Source of the DNA: Azorinus chamasolen
Taxonomy: Eukaryota > Mollusca > Bivalvia > Cardiida > Solecurtidae
Length of the DNA stretch: 64,000 bases
Direction: 5' to 3'
NCBI GenBank assembly: GCA_963576725.1
Contig: OY755239.1
Span: forward strand, 56,639,453 to 56,703,452
Numbering within the stretch: position 1 is the stretch's first letter; each line of letters begins with the position of its first letter. The translations under genes and the position numbers were made by a program. Positions 32,673-41,798 of the stretch are shown here, one piece after another. The notes beneath the pieces were generated by a model. It had not been told where the DNA came from, made no database searches, and saw only the letters and a program-made list of their open reading frames with translations.

Positions 32673-32917
32673 TTAACTCTTTACTCCATAAATACGCCTA
32701 TTTACTCCTTTGCAAACAGAGTAGACCCAGATCGGACGGCTCCTGTAGAAACCATCTGATCAGGGTCTGCTCGGTTTGCTTATGATATAATATAGATATG
32801 ATTCTACAGTTTTTGCTATGGCCAAAATATTATGTGTGTCCTCTTATAACAATTAATCTAATCCACATGCATGATGACAATGTTTCTTATATGGATATTA
32901 ATGGAGTAAAGGATTAA
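32673..32917 (-). mobile_element. T1 MITE, reverse
   Basis: TTAACTCTTTACTCCATAAATACGCC to GAGTAAAGGATTAA. GAGTAGACCCAGATCGGACGG / ATCTGATCAGGGTCTGCTC. Confidence 0.82.
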
Positions 32918-33334
32918 GATAGACTTATTTCTCGTGTACACTGTTTTTACCTGCCAATCCTGCATCCATACCCGAACTCTGTTGGAATATCTACAATACC
33001 TCTGGAATATTATCTGGCCAAAACCATAAAAGGACATAAATCTACAATGGCACTTTTACATGGCATGTCCTCTTAAGGCAATGCATTCATATATGACACT
33101 TTTATTGGAACACCTGCAACAGCATTGTAGTAATGCTTTGGGCCAAGAAAGCTGCGCAGAAATATTTCTTTCAAAATTGTCTGTCATAATTTCTTTCTGC
33201 TTGTCCACGTGCTGTGGCTTTACCTGTTCAACATAAACTTTGATCTGAAACAATGCTGGTCTGCTGCTATTCTAAAATTGTTGTTTTTGATGTTGTTCTT
33301 CTCGAAGTACCCGGTGTTTTATCTCGATCCATTA

Positions 33335-33523
33335 TACATCAAAACCTCTCTTAACCGGAATCCTAGTAGAGAAGAATTTAGATACGTATATGCAGGTGAC
33401 TGCTTAAGGCAGGATGAATCCAAGAGCTTTCTGCATGATTTTCACCCTTCATTATGCTGCCAATGTCTCCAAGACCGATACCTATACTGAATTTAACGTC
33501 CGGTTTAGAGGGAGTTTGCTGTA
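33335..33523. mobile_element. P1 MITE, left stem deleted
   Basis: TACATCAAAACCTCTCTTAACCGG to CGGTTTAGAGGGAGTTTGCTGTA. Only part of the left core II arm remains. Confidence 0.75.
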
Positions 33524-33569
33524 CACGAATAGGAATTATTTACTTAATCCAAAGAGTTTCGTTTAGTTT

Positions 33570-33750
33570 ATGTTTGAGTTTTCCTCATCAGAATTCATAT
33601 CAGAAATAATGACACGAGGAATTTCAATTAGCTGTTTGTTTATAATGGTATATAAACACGGGGACGTGATACATGCATGGCAGAAACGGTCAACTCAGAG
33701 TTATACCGTCCCATAAGCATATAGAGCAGCTCCTATCAGTCGTCGGATGT
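33570..33750 (+). mobile_element. T1 relic
   Basis: CATATCAGAAATAATGACACGAGG, CATGCATGGCAGAAAC and GAGCAGCTCCTATCAGTCGTCGG. Confidence 0.6.
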
Positions 33751-33756
33751 GACTTG

Positions 33757-34004
33757 TGACCCTTTATTATTCCAAATATACGTGATTTTAAGCGTTTGCA
33801 AATTGCATGGACCAATACCAGACGGTTCCGGCAGGAACCGCCTGATGAGGATCTGCTCTGTTTGCTTACGAAATATTCTACTGTGACCATCATGGCAAAA
33901 CAGTTCCGTGTGCATATACGATTATACAAATTAATCGACATTTGTAATTAATATTCACAATGTCTTTATTTCATACATGAATATTCATGATGGAGGGTGT
34001 TTAA
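33757..34004 (-). mobile_element. T1 MITE directly downstream of the nAChR stop
   Basis: ACCCTTTATTATTCC to ATGATGGAGGGTGTTTAA. Stem GACGGTTCCGGCAGGAACCGCC. Its TTAA edge (34001-34004) is 13 bp past the stop codon at 34018-34020, so the 3'UTR would be made of this element. Confidence 0.78.
33965..33970 (-). promoter_or_regulatory. Candidate polyadenylation signal AATAAA inside T1
   Basis: On the minus strand, 48 nt after the stop codon. The T1 family sequence here is usually GAAATAATGAC. This copy reads GAAATAAAGAC, creating a canonical AATAAA. Confidence 0.45.
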
Positions 34005-34017
34005 ACATTTCGTGTTG

Positions 34018-34197
34018 TTAGTTGGCTTCCTCCCACACTTTTACCATGGCTCTGAGTATTTCCTCCTGGTTAATGCGCTCAAAGATATGCGGGGCCTGCA
34101 TGAACAGACTCATGGACCCCGTGATGGTAACCAAAAGGAAAAGAATGAGCAGAAAACGATCTAACACCCTAGCTACGTATCGCCAATCATCAATCAC
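34018..34197 (-). CDS. nAChR beta-like subunit, last exon (MA helix, TM4, C-terminus)
   Basis: 59 codons plus TAA after a ..TTTTCCAG acceptor, in phase 0 with the exon at 35943. Begins VIDDWRYVARVLDRF, the family's MA-helix end leading into TM4 (about residues 14-34 of the exon, FLLILFLLVTITGSMSLFMQ), then APHIF and a charged tail ending EEAN. The xDWxYVAxVLDR pattern is diagnostic of nAChR subunits. A T2 element lies 37 bp upstream of the acceptor and a T1 element 13 bp after the stop. Confidence 0.95.
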   Translation of the reverse strand: MIDDWRYVARVLDRFLLILFLLVTITGSMSLFMQAPHIFERINQEEILRAMVKVWEEAN

Positions 34198-34234
34198 CTG
34201 GAAAATACAAGAACACGTGTGAACCCATTTCTCC

Positions 34235-34467
34235 ATAACCCATTACCCATAGGCTATTATTAGACCCAACCTTTTTTAATAAATCTACCAAAAAGGAGTA
34301 TTTAATGGAGAAAAAGAAACTTTTATAATTGTGTAGTTTTGAAACCATTGTGATACATGTAAAGAGAGCATGTCTCTCCAATGGAGCAAATGCTCTTTTT
34401 ATCACAATGGTTTCAAAAAGTGACTTTTGCAGAGGCGTCAAAAGGCGTCAATATGAGGGAATTGGGT
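34235..34467 (+). mobile_element. T2 MITE in the last intron
   Basis: ATAACCCATTACCCATAGGC start, GAGGGAATTGGGTACA end. Apex TCTCTCCAATGGAGCA with a TACATGTA insertion in the left stem. Confidence 0.82.
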
Positions 34468-34471
34468 ACAT

Positions 34472-34650
34472 GTAAATACACATGTCTAGGCCTTTGAAAA
34501 CAGTAGACCAAGATCAGACGGCTCCTATAGGAGCCGTCTAATCAGGGTATGCACTGTTTGCATAATATATATATATGATTCAACAGTTTCTGTCATGGCC
34601 AAACATGCTTGTGTTCATGTGTCATCATAAACATAATCTAATTAATAAGG
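34472..34650 (-). mobile_element. T1 MITE, reverse, truncated
   Basis: AACAGTAGACCAAGATCAGACGG with GGCTCCTATAGGAGCC apex and ATCAGGGTATGCACTGTTTGC. The outer end is lost at about 34650. Confidence 0.72.
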
Positions 34651-34675
34651 ATCTACGCTGTTTGCATATGTCCCT

Positions 34676-34922
34676 TTAACCATTTAACCGCCAATGTCGC
34701 ATAAATGCACCACGACAAATAGTGCAGTCCCAGATCAAACGCCGCCTTTTCAAGGCGGCGTCTGATCAGGAACTTCAATTTTTGTCTCAATCTCTATTTC
34801 TATACCTGTGCTTTATTCCTTTTAAATTTGCATTTATTTATCTCATTTTCCTTATTGTACCAAATGATTGAACAAAATTGGATTGCACACGACAATTAGA
34901 AACTTGGCGCCAAAATAGTTAA
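34676..34922 (-). mobile_element. T3 MITE, well preserved
   Basis: TTAACCATTTAACCGCCAATGTCGC to TTGGCGCCAAAATAGTTAA. Stem ACGCCGCC TTTTCAA GGCGGCGT perfect near the apex. Confidence 0.88.
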
Positions 34923-35137
34923 AGGAACACTAAGCACAAATGGGTTAATGCGCTAATTTACATGGAATTGATTCATGATTCGTTACATACCGGAAATTAA
35001 TTGAAATTGTTTCACCCTGTACTATGATTATTTATATGTTCTCTTAGCACGAAAAGTGTGTTGGGAGTTAGTTTTGTATGTTTATGATTATTACCAAATT
35101 ACTGCTGCTTTGATAATGCAAAAGAGAAAGCTAAATA

Positions 35138-35371
35138 TTAACCCTTAGCCTTTCTCAACATTTACGAGCAGAGTAGACCCATATCAGACGGCTCCTACAA
35201 GAACCGTCTGATCAGGGTCTGTTCTGTTTGCTTATGGCATAATATAGATATTCTTCTTCAGTTTTTGTAAGGACCAAAACTCCCCCTAATCAAATGTAAC
35301 TATAAAACAATTGGTTGATTAATATTCATCATACCATTATTTCTTACATAAATAGTCATGAAATAAAGGAC
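35138..35371 (-). mobile_element. T1 MITE, reverse
   Basis: TTAACCCTTAGCCTTTC start, GAGTAGACCCATATCAGACGG / CCGTCTGATCAGGGTCTG stem, CATTATTTCTTACATAAATAGTCATG right arm. Confidence 0.78.
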
Positions 35372-35466
35372 AAATATCGTAATTATCCTAGATACTTAGT
35401 CAGAATATGAACACTTAAATCTAAGTGCTACTGTAGGAGCAGTTAGATCAGCGCGTGAACTAAGTA

Positions 35467-35672
35467 CTACGCTTGAACTTCGATATTTTGAACTCAGATA
35501 ACTCGAACTTCGGGATAACACGAACTAAACGTTCGCACCTTCCACACTTTACAATACAAAATCGCTCTAAAACGTATCACTGCGCATATCTATAAACATA
35601 TAGGTGTCGTCTTAACTGAGTATATTTGTTTGAAAATGCGCGAATATGTGTTTACATGAAGGAAAGTGTTAA
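35467..35672. mobile_element. P2-left / T1-right fusion
   Basis: CTTGAACTTCGATATTTTGAACTC through GTCGTCTTAACTGAG is P2. From 35624 TTTGTTTGAAAATGCGCGAA..GGAAAGTGTTAA is the T1 right end. The junction is at the base of both hairpins. Confidence 0.65.
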
Positions 35673-35697
35673 TATGAAAGAAAGAGCAGCACAGCAG

Positions 35698-35933
35698 TTA
35701 ACCTTTTCCCTTATGTAAGCGCATTTTGATGCATCTGCAAAACAGAGTAAACCCAGATCAGACGGCTCCTATAGGATCCGTCTGATCAGGGTCTGCTCTG
35801 TTTGCTTATGGTGTAATACAAATCTGATTCTACAGCTTCTGCATTATCTAACCTGTCCTGTGTTCATATGTCATTATAACATATTTTTTATTTTTATTCA
35901 TGCCGTCATTATTTCCTACAGGGAAAGGGTTAG
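35698..35933 (-). mobile_element. T1 MITE beside the TM-exon splice donor
   Basis: TTAACCTTTTCCCTTATG to CAGGGAAAGGGTTAG. Nearly perfect stem with GGCTCCTATAGGATCC apex. The 35933 edge is base +10 of the intron whose GTAAGT occupies 35942-35937. Confidence 0.88.
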
Positions 35934-35942
35934 GTAACTTAC

Positions 35943-36770
35943 CGTGTGATATTCATCGTCTTTTTTCAAATGTTTGTGGATGAATTTTAGGGACTCGACG
36001 GCACTGTATATCTCTGGAGACACTAGGGTGGCCGGAAGGTCTGTGAAGGTGGTATCTGTAGTGGACCCTTGTGTGGGGCTGGTGAGGCGACAGTTCGGAT
36101 GGTGTGCCTCAATGTAGGGATCTCCCGTGGGTAGCGGAGTTTCTGTGTCACGATGATTTCCCTGATCAGCTGATTGGTTAGCATTGTACGTAATGTCTGG
36201 CTGTTTTTGTAAATTGTCCGACCACCTGTCGTCATGGTCGGGTCTCTTTAGAAATAAGATCTTTGGTAAATAGTTCAGCAATATAAGGCGAACCCAGTAC
36301 GGCATTTGGTGTGTCCGTGGGGTCCTATAGTTTCTATTTATCACAATAACGGTGCATACAATTGCGAGAATATTCATTATGAAAGTAAATAAAAGATACT
36401 GAGATATTAATGGTATTTTCAAAGCGGGTGGCAATATTTTTGATATAAGCAACAAGAACACAACCAAGGCGAGAAGAATGGAAATACACAAGGTGATTTT
36501 CTCTCCGGCGTCAGCTGGTAGAATAAACACTGATAGTGTCACAAATGATATGAGAACACACGGAATTATCAGGTTGACAGTGTAGAACAATGTCTTTCTC
36601 CGTAGAACTAACTTGAATATCACCATTGTCTTGTTTTCCCCTTTTTCCCCTGATGGGGACTTTTCAAGTCTGGCGTTACCCTCCACAATATCCCAGGCAC
36701 CACTGGGTAAATAGTCACTGACGTCAACGAGAGTAACATTCTTGTAAAATTTAAAGTCAAGCTGGTAGTC
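35943..36770 (-). CDS. nAChR beta-like subunit, TM1-TM3 and cytoplasmic-loop exon
   Basis: 276 codons between a TTTTGTTGCAG acceptor and a GTAAGT donor, both phase 0. Starts DYQLDFKFYKN and SDYLPSGAWDIVE. The loop-C segment (exon residues 30-50) has no vicinal YxCC, so this is a non-alpha subunit. TM1 is at about 61-84 (with IIPC), TM2 91-110, TM3 123-144. TM2 keeps the cation-channel features Glu -1', Thr 2', Leu 9', and has Lys at 20' (ISKILPP), as in vertebrate neuronal beta subunits. TM3 is followed by RTPRTHQMPYWVR. The cytoplasmic loop of about 130 residues is Thr/Ser/Asp-rich and ends in the start of the MA helix. Glycosylation sites NVT and NKT lie before TM1. Confidence 0.97.
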
Positions 36771-36786
36771 CTGCAACAAAAGGAGA

Positions 36787-36976
36787 TACAGTAAAACCTC
36801 TCTATAACGGCCACTAAATTGAGTTAATTATCTGGTATTTCGAGCAGGTGACTGCTTAATGCAAGGTGAAACTAAAACTGTTGGAGTGTTTCTGTTTTAT
36901 TTTCACCTTGATTTAAGCAACTACTTGCCTTTAACTTGATGTAATTTAGAGGCCGTTATAGAGAGGTTTTGGTGTA
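36787..36976. mobile_element. P7 MITE next to the TM-exon acceptor
   Basis: TACAGTAAAACCTCTCTATAACGGCCAC to CCGTTATAGAGAGGTTTTGGTGTA. Hairpin degenerate near the apex. It begins 17 bp upstream of the exon, so the intron branch point probably lies inside the element. Confidence 0.85.
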
Positions 36977-37042
36977 TTTCTAGAATTGAGCGCATCTTCA
37001 ATACACGACATAAACTGGTAGTGACCTTTGCAAACAATTTGG

Positions 37043-37290
37043 TTAACCCTTTCGGTGCCAAATTTCTAATTGTCGTCTGCAATCCAAGTTTGTTAAATCA
37101 TTCAGTAAAATAAGTAAATGAGATAAATAATAGCTAATTTCAAATGAATAAAACACAGATATAGAAATAGAAATTGATACAAAAAGTGAAGTCCCCTGAT
37201 CAGACGCCGCTTTGAAAAGGCGGCGTCTGATCTTGGACTGCACTATTTGTCGTGGTGCATTTATGCGACATTGGCGGTTAAAGGGTTAAG
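37043..37290 (+). mobile_element. T3 MITE
   Basis: TTAACCCTTTCGGTGCC to GGCGGTTAAAGGGTTAA. Stem around ACGCCGCTTTGAAAAGGCGGCGT. Flanks CAAACAATTTGG and GGACCCAAACTG look like T4 core, so it may sit in a T4 relic. Confidence 0.87.
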
Positions 37291-37330
37291 ATGGATACCA
37301 GGACCCAAACTGCCTGACACTTTGACACTG

Positions 37331-37499
37331 TTGTTCAATTAAGAAATGAATGACGTGCTTCCGGTGTTCATGAGGTTATGCAACGCATAGCTTTACGAGC
37401 AAAGTTAGTGAAGCCCGAAGGGTTTCACGTGAATCTTTGCTCGTAAAGCTATGCGTTGTATAACCTCATGAACACCGGGAGCACGTCATTTATTTCTTA
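37331..37499. repeat. Long foldback F1
   Basis: AAGAAATGAATGACGTGC..GAGCAAAG inverted as CTTTGCTCG..GCACGTCATTTATTTCTT. Arms of about 63 bp with few mismatches around a loop of roughly 40 bp. Not matched elsewhere here. Confidence 0.85.
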
Positions 37500-37633
37500 T
37501 ATTTATATTCCATTGTATTTCTTATATTTCAATGGATCCGGTATTGAAATGAACGTTCATGGGCAAATGCAACTTTCGTTTTAGAATAAGGTTATATAAG
37601 GACGTTGCAGGGCGAATGTAAATATTAGAAATT

Positions 37634-37932
37634 ACAGTAAAGCCCACTAAATCGGACGTTGATATTAGAATCAGAACTGGGTCCATGCTTATAAAGCGTT
37701 TTAGTTGAGTCTGAGTTCGTTCTCAAGCTTTTGATTGGTCAGATTTGAGTTATCAAGCTTTTGATTGGTTAGATTTGAACCAAAGGCTCAAATCTAACCA
37801 ATCAAAAACTTGAGAACGAGCTCAGACTCAACTAAAAGTTTTATAAGCATGGACCCAGGTCTTTCAGACAGGTAGAAGCTTAATGCAAAATGAAAGTCTT
37901 GCAGAAAGCTCCCAAAGGGTAGTTTTACTGTA
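37634..37932. mobile_element. P1 MITE interrupted by foldback F2
   Basis: TACAGTAAAGCCCACTAAATCGG start, GTCTTTCAGACAGGTAGAAGC..GAAAGCTCCCAAAGGGTAGTTTTACTGTA end. The right hairpin arm is deleted. Confidence 0.72.
37679..37858. repeat. Foldback F2 nested in P1
   Basis: GGGTCCATGCTTATAAAGCG..TGAGTCTGAG inverted as CTCAGACTCAACT..ATAAGCATGGACCC. Inner arm contains two direct copies of TCAAGCTTTTGATTGGT. Confidence 0.82.
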
Positions 37933-37939
37933 ACCCCTT

Positions 37940-38345
37940 CTCTGTTTGTGTGAAAGACAAATATAATTGGGCTCAATATTACTACAACCATTGAGGCGAA
38001 AATATTTGAGAACAAGTAATTAGGGTACGTTTGGTTCCCATGCTACAGTACAAAGTAGGGTACCAAAGTGGTACCCAAATAGGAAAAGAAGCAGTTCACA
38101 TTTAGCATTTCGCATTTAGCATGGCGCACCGGCCTTCCATATATACGGTCTATATTAAAACGATTATTCCTTCTCGTCAGCCGAATTTTCCAACAGACTG
38201 GATCCAGATTAAACATCGTATCATCGTGATAGATCAAAGTTTGGCCGAACCGGAAGCTGTCAAAATTGCAGTAGATTCCAATCTTAACAGCCATTACTTT
38301 TTTATATTTGTGTGTTAAACTTTTTTGGGTGCTTGTTTTAGAGCT
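37940..38345. other. Intron sequence, no element assigned
   Basis: Open frames on both strands at 38043-38318 overlap and show no family resemblance. Confidence 0.45.
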
Positions 38346-38352
38346 GTTTTAC

Positions 38353-38547
38353 TACAGTGAACTCGATACTACGAAACCTTAGTAATGAAGAATTTATGTC
38401 TTTGTAGGCAGGTGGCTGCTTGATGTAATGTAGAAAGATCCTAGAGGAGCTTTCTGCATGATTTTCACCCTGCATTAAGCTGCTACCTGTGTTAAAGATC
38501 AATAACGGTACATAAATGAGTGTTCGTAGTATCGAGGTTTTATTGTA
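38353..38547. mobile_element. P5 MITE, left stem partly deleted
   Basis: TACAGTGAACTCGATACTACG to TGTTCGTAGTATCGAGGTTTTATTGTA. Apex AGATCCTAGAGGAGCT. Confidence 0.8.
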
Positions 38548-38743
38548 CATTCTAACACACCACGCGCACACATCTACATAAACAAAGCAGGGACGTATCT
38601 ATGTTTGAATTCTCCATAAAACACCACACGCGCTGTAACGGCATAACGTGACGTAATATGGCTTCGAAAATTCGTACGACAAGAAACGTAGTGCCGTTGT
38701 GGCGGTGCAAATTATAGTTAAATTGAAGTGTTAGAATCGAAAT

Positions 38744-38857
38744 AATACATTTATACCAGTGTTTTATCGTGCAATCGAACACTGATTTAATTCTAAGCAT
38801 CTAAACGACTACCCGTGTTCGATTGCACGATAAAACACTGGTATGAATTTATTTTTT
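38744..38857. repeat. Foldback F3
   Basis: ATACCAGTGTTTTATCGTGC..AATCGAACAC repeated inverted as GTGTTCGATT..ACTGGTAT. 30 bp perfect arms, loop of about 30 bp. Confidence 0.85.
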
Positions 38858-38859
38858 CT

Positions 38860-39067
38860 TAAGTAAAACCCCGCTAATGCGACCACTTAATAAACACCCA
38901 TTGGCGTCGTTTAACGCAGGTGGTTACTTAATGCAGGAAGAAAGTTATGCAGAAAGCTCCCATATGAGCTTTCTGCAAAACTTTCGCCCTGCATTAAGCT
39001 ACTACCTGCCTTTGCCACACAAAATTATGCCCCTTTTTGATGGTCGCATTAGAAAGAAGTTACTGTA
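38860..39067. mobile_element. P4 MITE beside the Cys-loop exon donor
   Basis: AGTAAAACCCCGCTAATGCGACCAC to GATGGTCGCATTAGAAAGAAGTTACTGTA. Stem GTTATGCAGAAAGCTCCCATATGAGCTTTCTGC. Ends 31 bp from the exon. Confidence 0.85.
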
Positions 39068-39097
39068 TATCTATAAGTTACGAGTGTTGTGGTTTAC

Positions 39098-39269
39098 CAG
39101 GAACGTCCAGGAACCAAATATTAATTCACACTGTTGTTCGTCAAATGGGAAGAACTGAACGTCCATGCTGCATGAACTTTTATAGATGGCTGGCGGGATC
39201 CAGTAGACTAGGCCGGTGCTGTCCACAATAACGTTAGATCTATAGGATACTTCGTAATTTCCATCAGCA
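39098..39269 (-). CDS. nAChR beta-like subunit, Cys-loop exon
   Basis: 172 bp: one base completing the split Asn codon plus 57 codons, between TTGTTTCAG and GTAAAC. Reads ADGNYEVSYRSNVIV, LVYWIPPAIYKSSC, then the 15-residue Cys-loop CSMDVQFFPFDEQQC with exactly 13 residues between the cysteines, and ends GSWTFL. The Trp of loop B (GSW) is present. GTAAAC is a weaker donor than the others in the gene. Confidence 0.97.
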
Positions 39270-39282
39270 CTGAAACAATAAG

Positions 39283-40714
39283 TGTATCCATTACCTCAGA
39301 GGATATTTTTAGACCCGACATTTTTTAATAAAATTTAATGTACTGAAAACTAACATTTATTAGAACAAGAGGGCCAAGATAACCGTTAATCGCTCACCTG
39401 ATTATCGTATAATTAGGATTATAGCTGGGTAGTCCAAGAATGGAGCCAATATTGACCTAGGGGAAAATATTTGAACAATGTTGATAGTGGACCATGAGCA
39501 GTAGTTCTGGAGAACAAGATTTTCAAAGATTTAGAACATTGATATTATCAAGACAATCATTCTGACCAATGAAGATTGGGCTAAAACTATGCCCTCTAGT
39601 GTATTTTTTCTAAGATATGACCCAGTGACCTACGTTTTGACCCCACGTAACCCACCGTCAAACTGGTCCAAGAAGTTGTCATGAAAATTATTCTGACCAA
39701 GTTTCATGATGATTTGGCTAAAAATAGGACCTCAAAAGTGTTCAGAAGGTGTTCCTACTATTTGACCTAGTGACCTGGTTTATAAACTTGCATGCCCAAT
39801 ATTCGATATTATCCGAGATTTTATCAAAACAATCATTCTGGTCAAGTTTCATGAAGATTGGACAAATAATGTGACCGCTAGATTGTTCACATGGTTTTTC
39901 TATTTAATCCAGTGACCTATTTTTTACCCCATGTGACCCATTTTCAAACTCATCTTAAATTGTATCAAAACAATCATTCTGATCAAGTTTCATGAAGATT
40001 CGGCTAAAAATATGATTTCAGGAGTTTTCACAAGTTTTTCCTACTATTTGACCTAGTGACCTTATTTTTTGACCCCACATGAACCACTTTCAAACTCCTC
40101 CGAAATTTCATCAAGACAATAATTTTTAACCATTCATGAAGATTTGACAAAATATGTGACCACTAGAGTGTTCGCAAGGTTTTTCTACTGTTTTACCCAG
40201 TTTCCTAGTTTTTTACCCCACGTGAACCACTTTCATCCTTGTCCCAGATTTTATCCAAACAATCATTCTGATAAAGTTTCATGAAGATTCGGCTACAAAT
40301 GTGACCTCTAGTGTGTTCTCAAGGTTTTTCTGCTATTTGACCTAGTGACCTAGTTGTTGACCCCACATGACCCAATTTCAAACTTATCTGAAATTGTATT
40401 AAAACAATCATTCTGACCAAGTTTCATGAAGATTGGACTGAAATTGTGACCACTAGTGTGTTCACAAGCAAATTGTTGATGACGGACGACGCACGACGCA
40501 GGACACACGACGGACACCGGACATTCAAGTCTCCCAAAAGCTCACCCTGAGCTTTGCTCAGATGAACTAAAAAAGGAATATTTAAGAATTGTGTAGTATT
40601 GAAAACAATGAGAACATTTGTTTCTATGGAAGAGATGCTCTGTTTACCATAATGGTTTCAGAAAACGACTTTTACAGAGGCGGCAAAAGGCGTCATTATG
40701 AGGGAATGGGTTAC
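39283..40714 (+). mobile_element. T2 MITE split by a Helitron-like insertion
   Basis: TCCATTACCTCAGAGGATATTTTTAGACC at the left, 14 bp from the Cys-loop exon acceptor. It resumes at 40573 as GGAATATTTAAGAATTGTGTAG with stem GAACATTTGTTTC / GAGATGCTC and GAGGGAATGGGTTA at 40714. Confidence 0.75.
39364..40572 (+). mobile_element. Helitron/Helentron-like element with tandem cores
   Basis: Head ACAAGAGGGCC..ATCGCTCACCTG. At least four diverged repeats of about 165-190 bp carry CAATCATTCTGACCAAGTTTC, ATGAAGATT and TACTATTTGACCTAGTGACC. Then a GACGACGCACGACGCA tract and tail AAGCTCACCCTGAGC..GATGAACTAAAA. Same head and tail as 27039-28136. Confidence 0.72.
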
Positions 40715-40901
40715 AGTAAAACGTATCTATAACGGCCACTAAATTATGTTCATGAGTCGGTGCTTAGGGCAGGTGGCTGCTTAAAGCAATAATCCTATAG
40801 GAGCGTTCTGTTTTACTTTGACCTTGCTTTAAGCAGCCACCTGCCTTTAACATAAAATGCTTGATGTAATTTAGAGGCCTTTATACTGAGGTTTTACTGT
40901 A
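40712..40901. mobile_element. P7 MITE beside an exon donor
   Basis: TACAGTAAAACGTATCTATAACGG to CTTTATACTGAGGTTTTACTGTA. The left stem has a deletion (AAAGCAATAATCCTATAGGAGCG). Its left TA overlaps the GGGTTA end of the T2 copy. Ends 29 bp from the exon at 40930. Confidence 0.85.
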
Positions 40902-40929
40902 ACATACAGACATTTCTGCAGTGACTTAC

Positions 40930-41042
40930 TTGTTGAATAGTACGATATCGGGTATCCATATCAACTCTGGCCTAATACGTATCTTTTCCAGACCACGATA
41001 CTTCTCGTTGTCTGCCCATGGCAGCTGATAGTCATACCAGTA
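40930..41042 (-). CDS. nAChR beta-like subunit, loop D/A exon
   Basis: 113 bp: 37 codons plus two bases of a split Asn codon, between CCTAG and GTAAGT. Reads YWYDYQLPWADNEKYRG, then IRIRPELIWIPDIVLFN. The WxPDIVL(Y/F)N loop A is present, with Phe where alpha subunits usually have Tyr, in keeping with a complementary or accessory subunit. Three bases longer than the ~110 bp typical of vertebrate neuronal nAChR exons. Confidence 0.96.
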
Positions 41043-41068
41043 CTAGGCACAGAAAACAATGTATTGGA

Positions 41069-41439
41069 TTAACCTTTTACTCCAGAGCTACATATAAAGG
41101 TGCGTATCCAAATACCAAAACCGTCAATTCTCAACCAATCCCTATACTGATTCTAAAGAGTGGCCACAGTATAGGGTTTGGTGGAGAAATAAGGGAGTTA
41201 TTCTTGAAAATGTTTTAATTTACGCATCTTATCTGGACCTCTGTTTTACTCCATGCATATTCATGTAAGAAATAATGGCATCAACGATATTTGGCTACAG
41301 TAGAAACAGTAGAATCATATATTCATTATTTCAAAAGCAAACAGAGCAGAGCCTGATCAGACGGCTTCTACATGAACCGTGTGATCTGGGTCTACTCTGT
41401 TCACAAAAAGCGATGACTGGCGTATGTATGTGTGGTTAA
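41069..41439 (+). mobile_element. T1 MITE carrying an H1 insertion
   Basis: TTAACCTTTTACTC at 41069-41082, then CATGCATATTCATGTAAGAAATAATG from 41252, core GCAGAGCCTGATCAGACGG / GTGTGATCTGGGTCTAC, end GTGGTTAA. Its left edge is 27 bp from the acceptor of the exon at 41042. Confidence 0.9.
41083..41243. mobile_element. H1 MITE with clean 8-bp target duplication (hAT-like)
   Basis: CAGAGCTACATATAAAGG to CTTATCTGGACCTCTG, flanked by TTTTACTC at 41075-41082 and again at 41244-41251. Removing the element and one copy restores the T1 arm. Internally deleted: one arm of the GATTCTAAAGAGTGG stem is missing. Confidence 0.92.
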
Positions 41440-41479
41440 TCTGAAGATAACCGTAGTACATGTAAATCTAAAAGTACTG

Positions 41480-41790
41480 TCATGATGACGACAACGATGA
41501 TGATAAGATGATGAGGATGGTGAGTATGATGATGATGATGATGATGATGATGCTAATGCTGATGAGATGAGATGTTGGTTATGATTATTACGACAACGAC
41601 AATGATTGTAATAATGGTGATAATAACAGTGAGTGTGGTTATGATGACTATGAAAGTGACAAATAATCATGGTACATAATGCAATGGTGTGCAGAAGAAG
41701 AAGAAGAAGACGAAGAAGAAGAAGAAGAATAAGAAGAAGAAGAAGAAGATGATGATGATGTTGATGATGACGATGAAAAAGAAGAAGAAT
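41480..41790. repeat. GAT/GAA trinucleotide microsatellite
   Basis: GATGATGAT, GAGATGA and GAAGAAGAA tracts. The long His/Ser/Leu frame read from it is not a gene. Confidence 0.95.
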
Positions 41791-41798
41791 AGATATTC

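Noticed and set aside
33056..33253. Minus frame reading FQIKVYVEQVKPQHVDKQKEIM, downstream of the nAChR stop
   Set aside because: Protein-like composition, with a possible TTTCAG acceptor, but no recognised family, and it lies beyond the T1 element and candidate poly(A) site. Not enough to call an exon.
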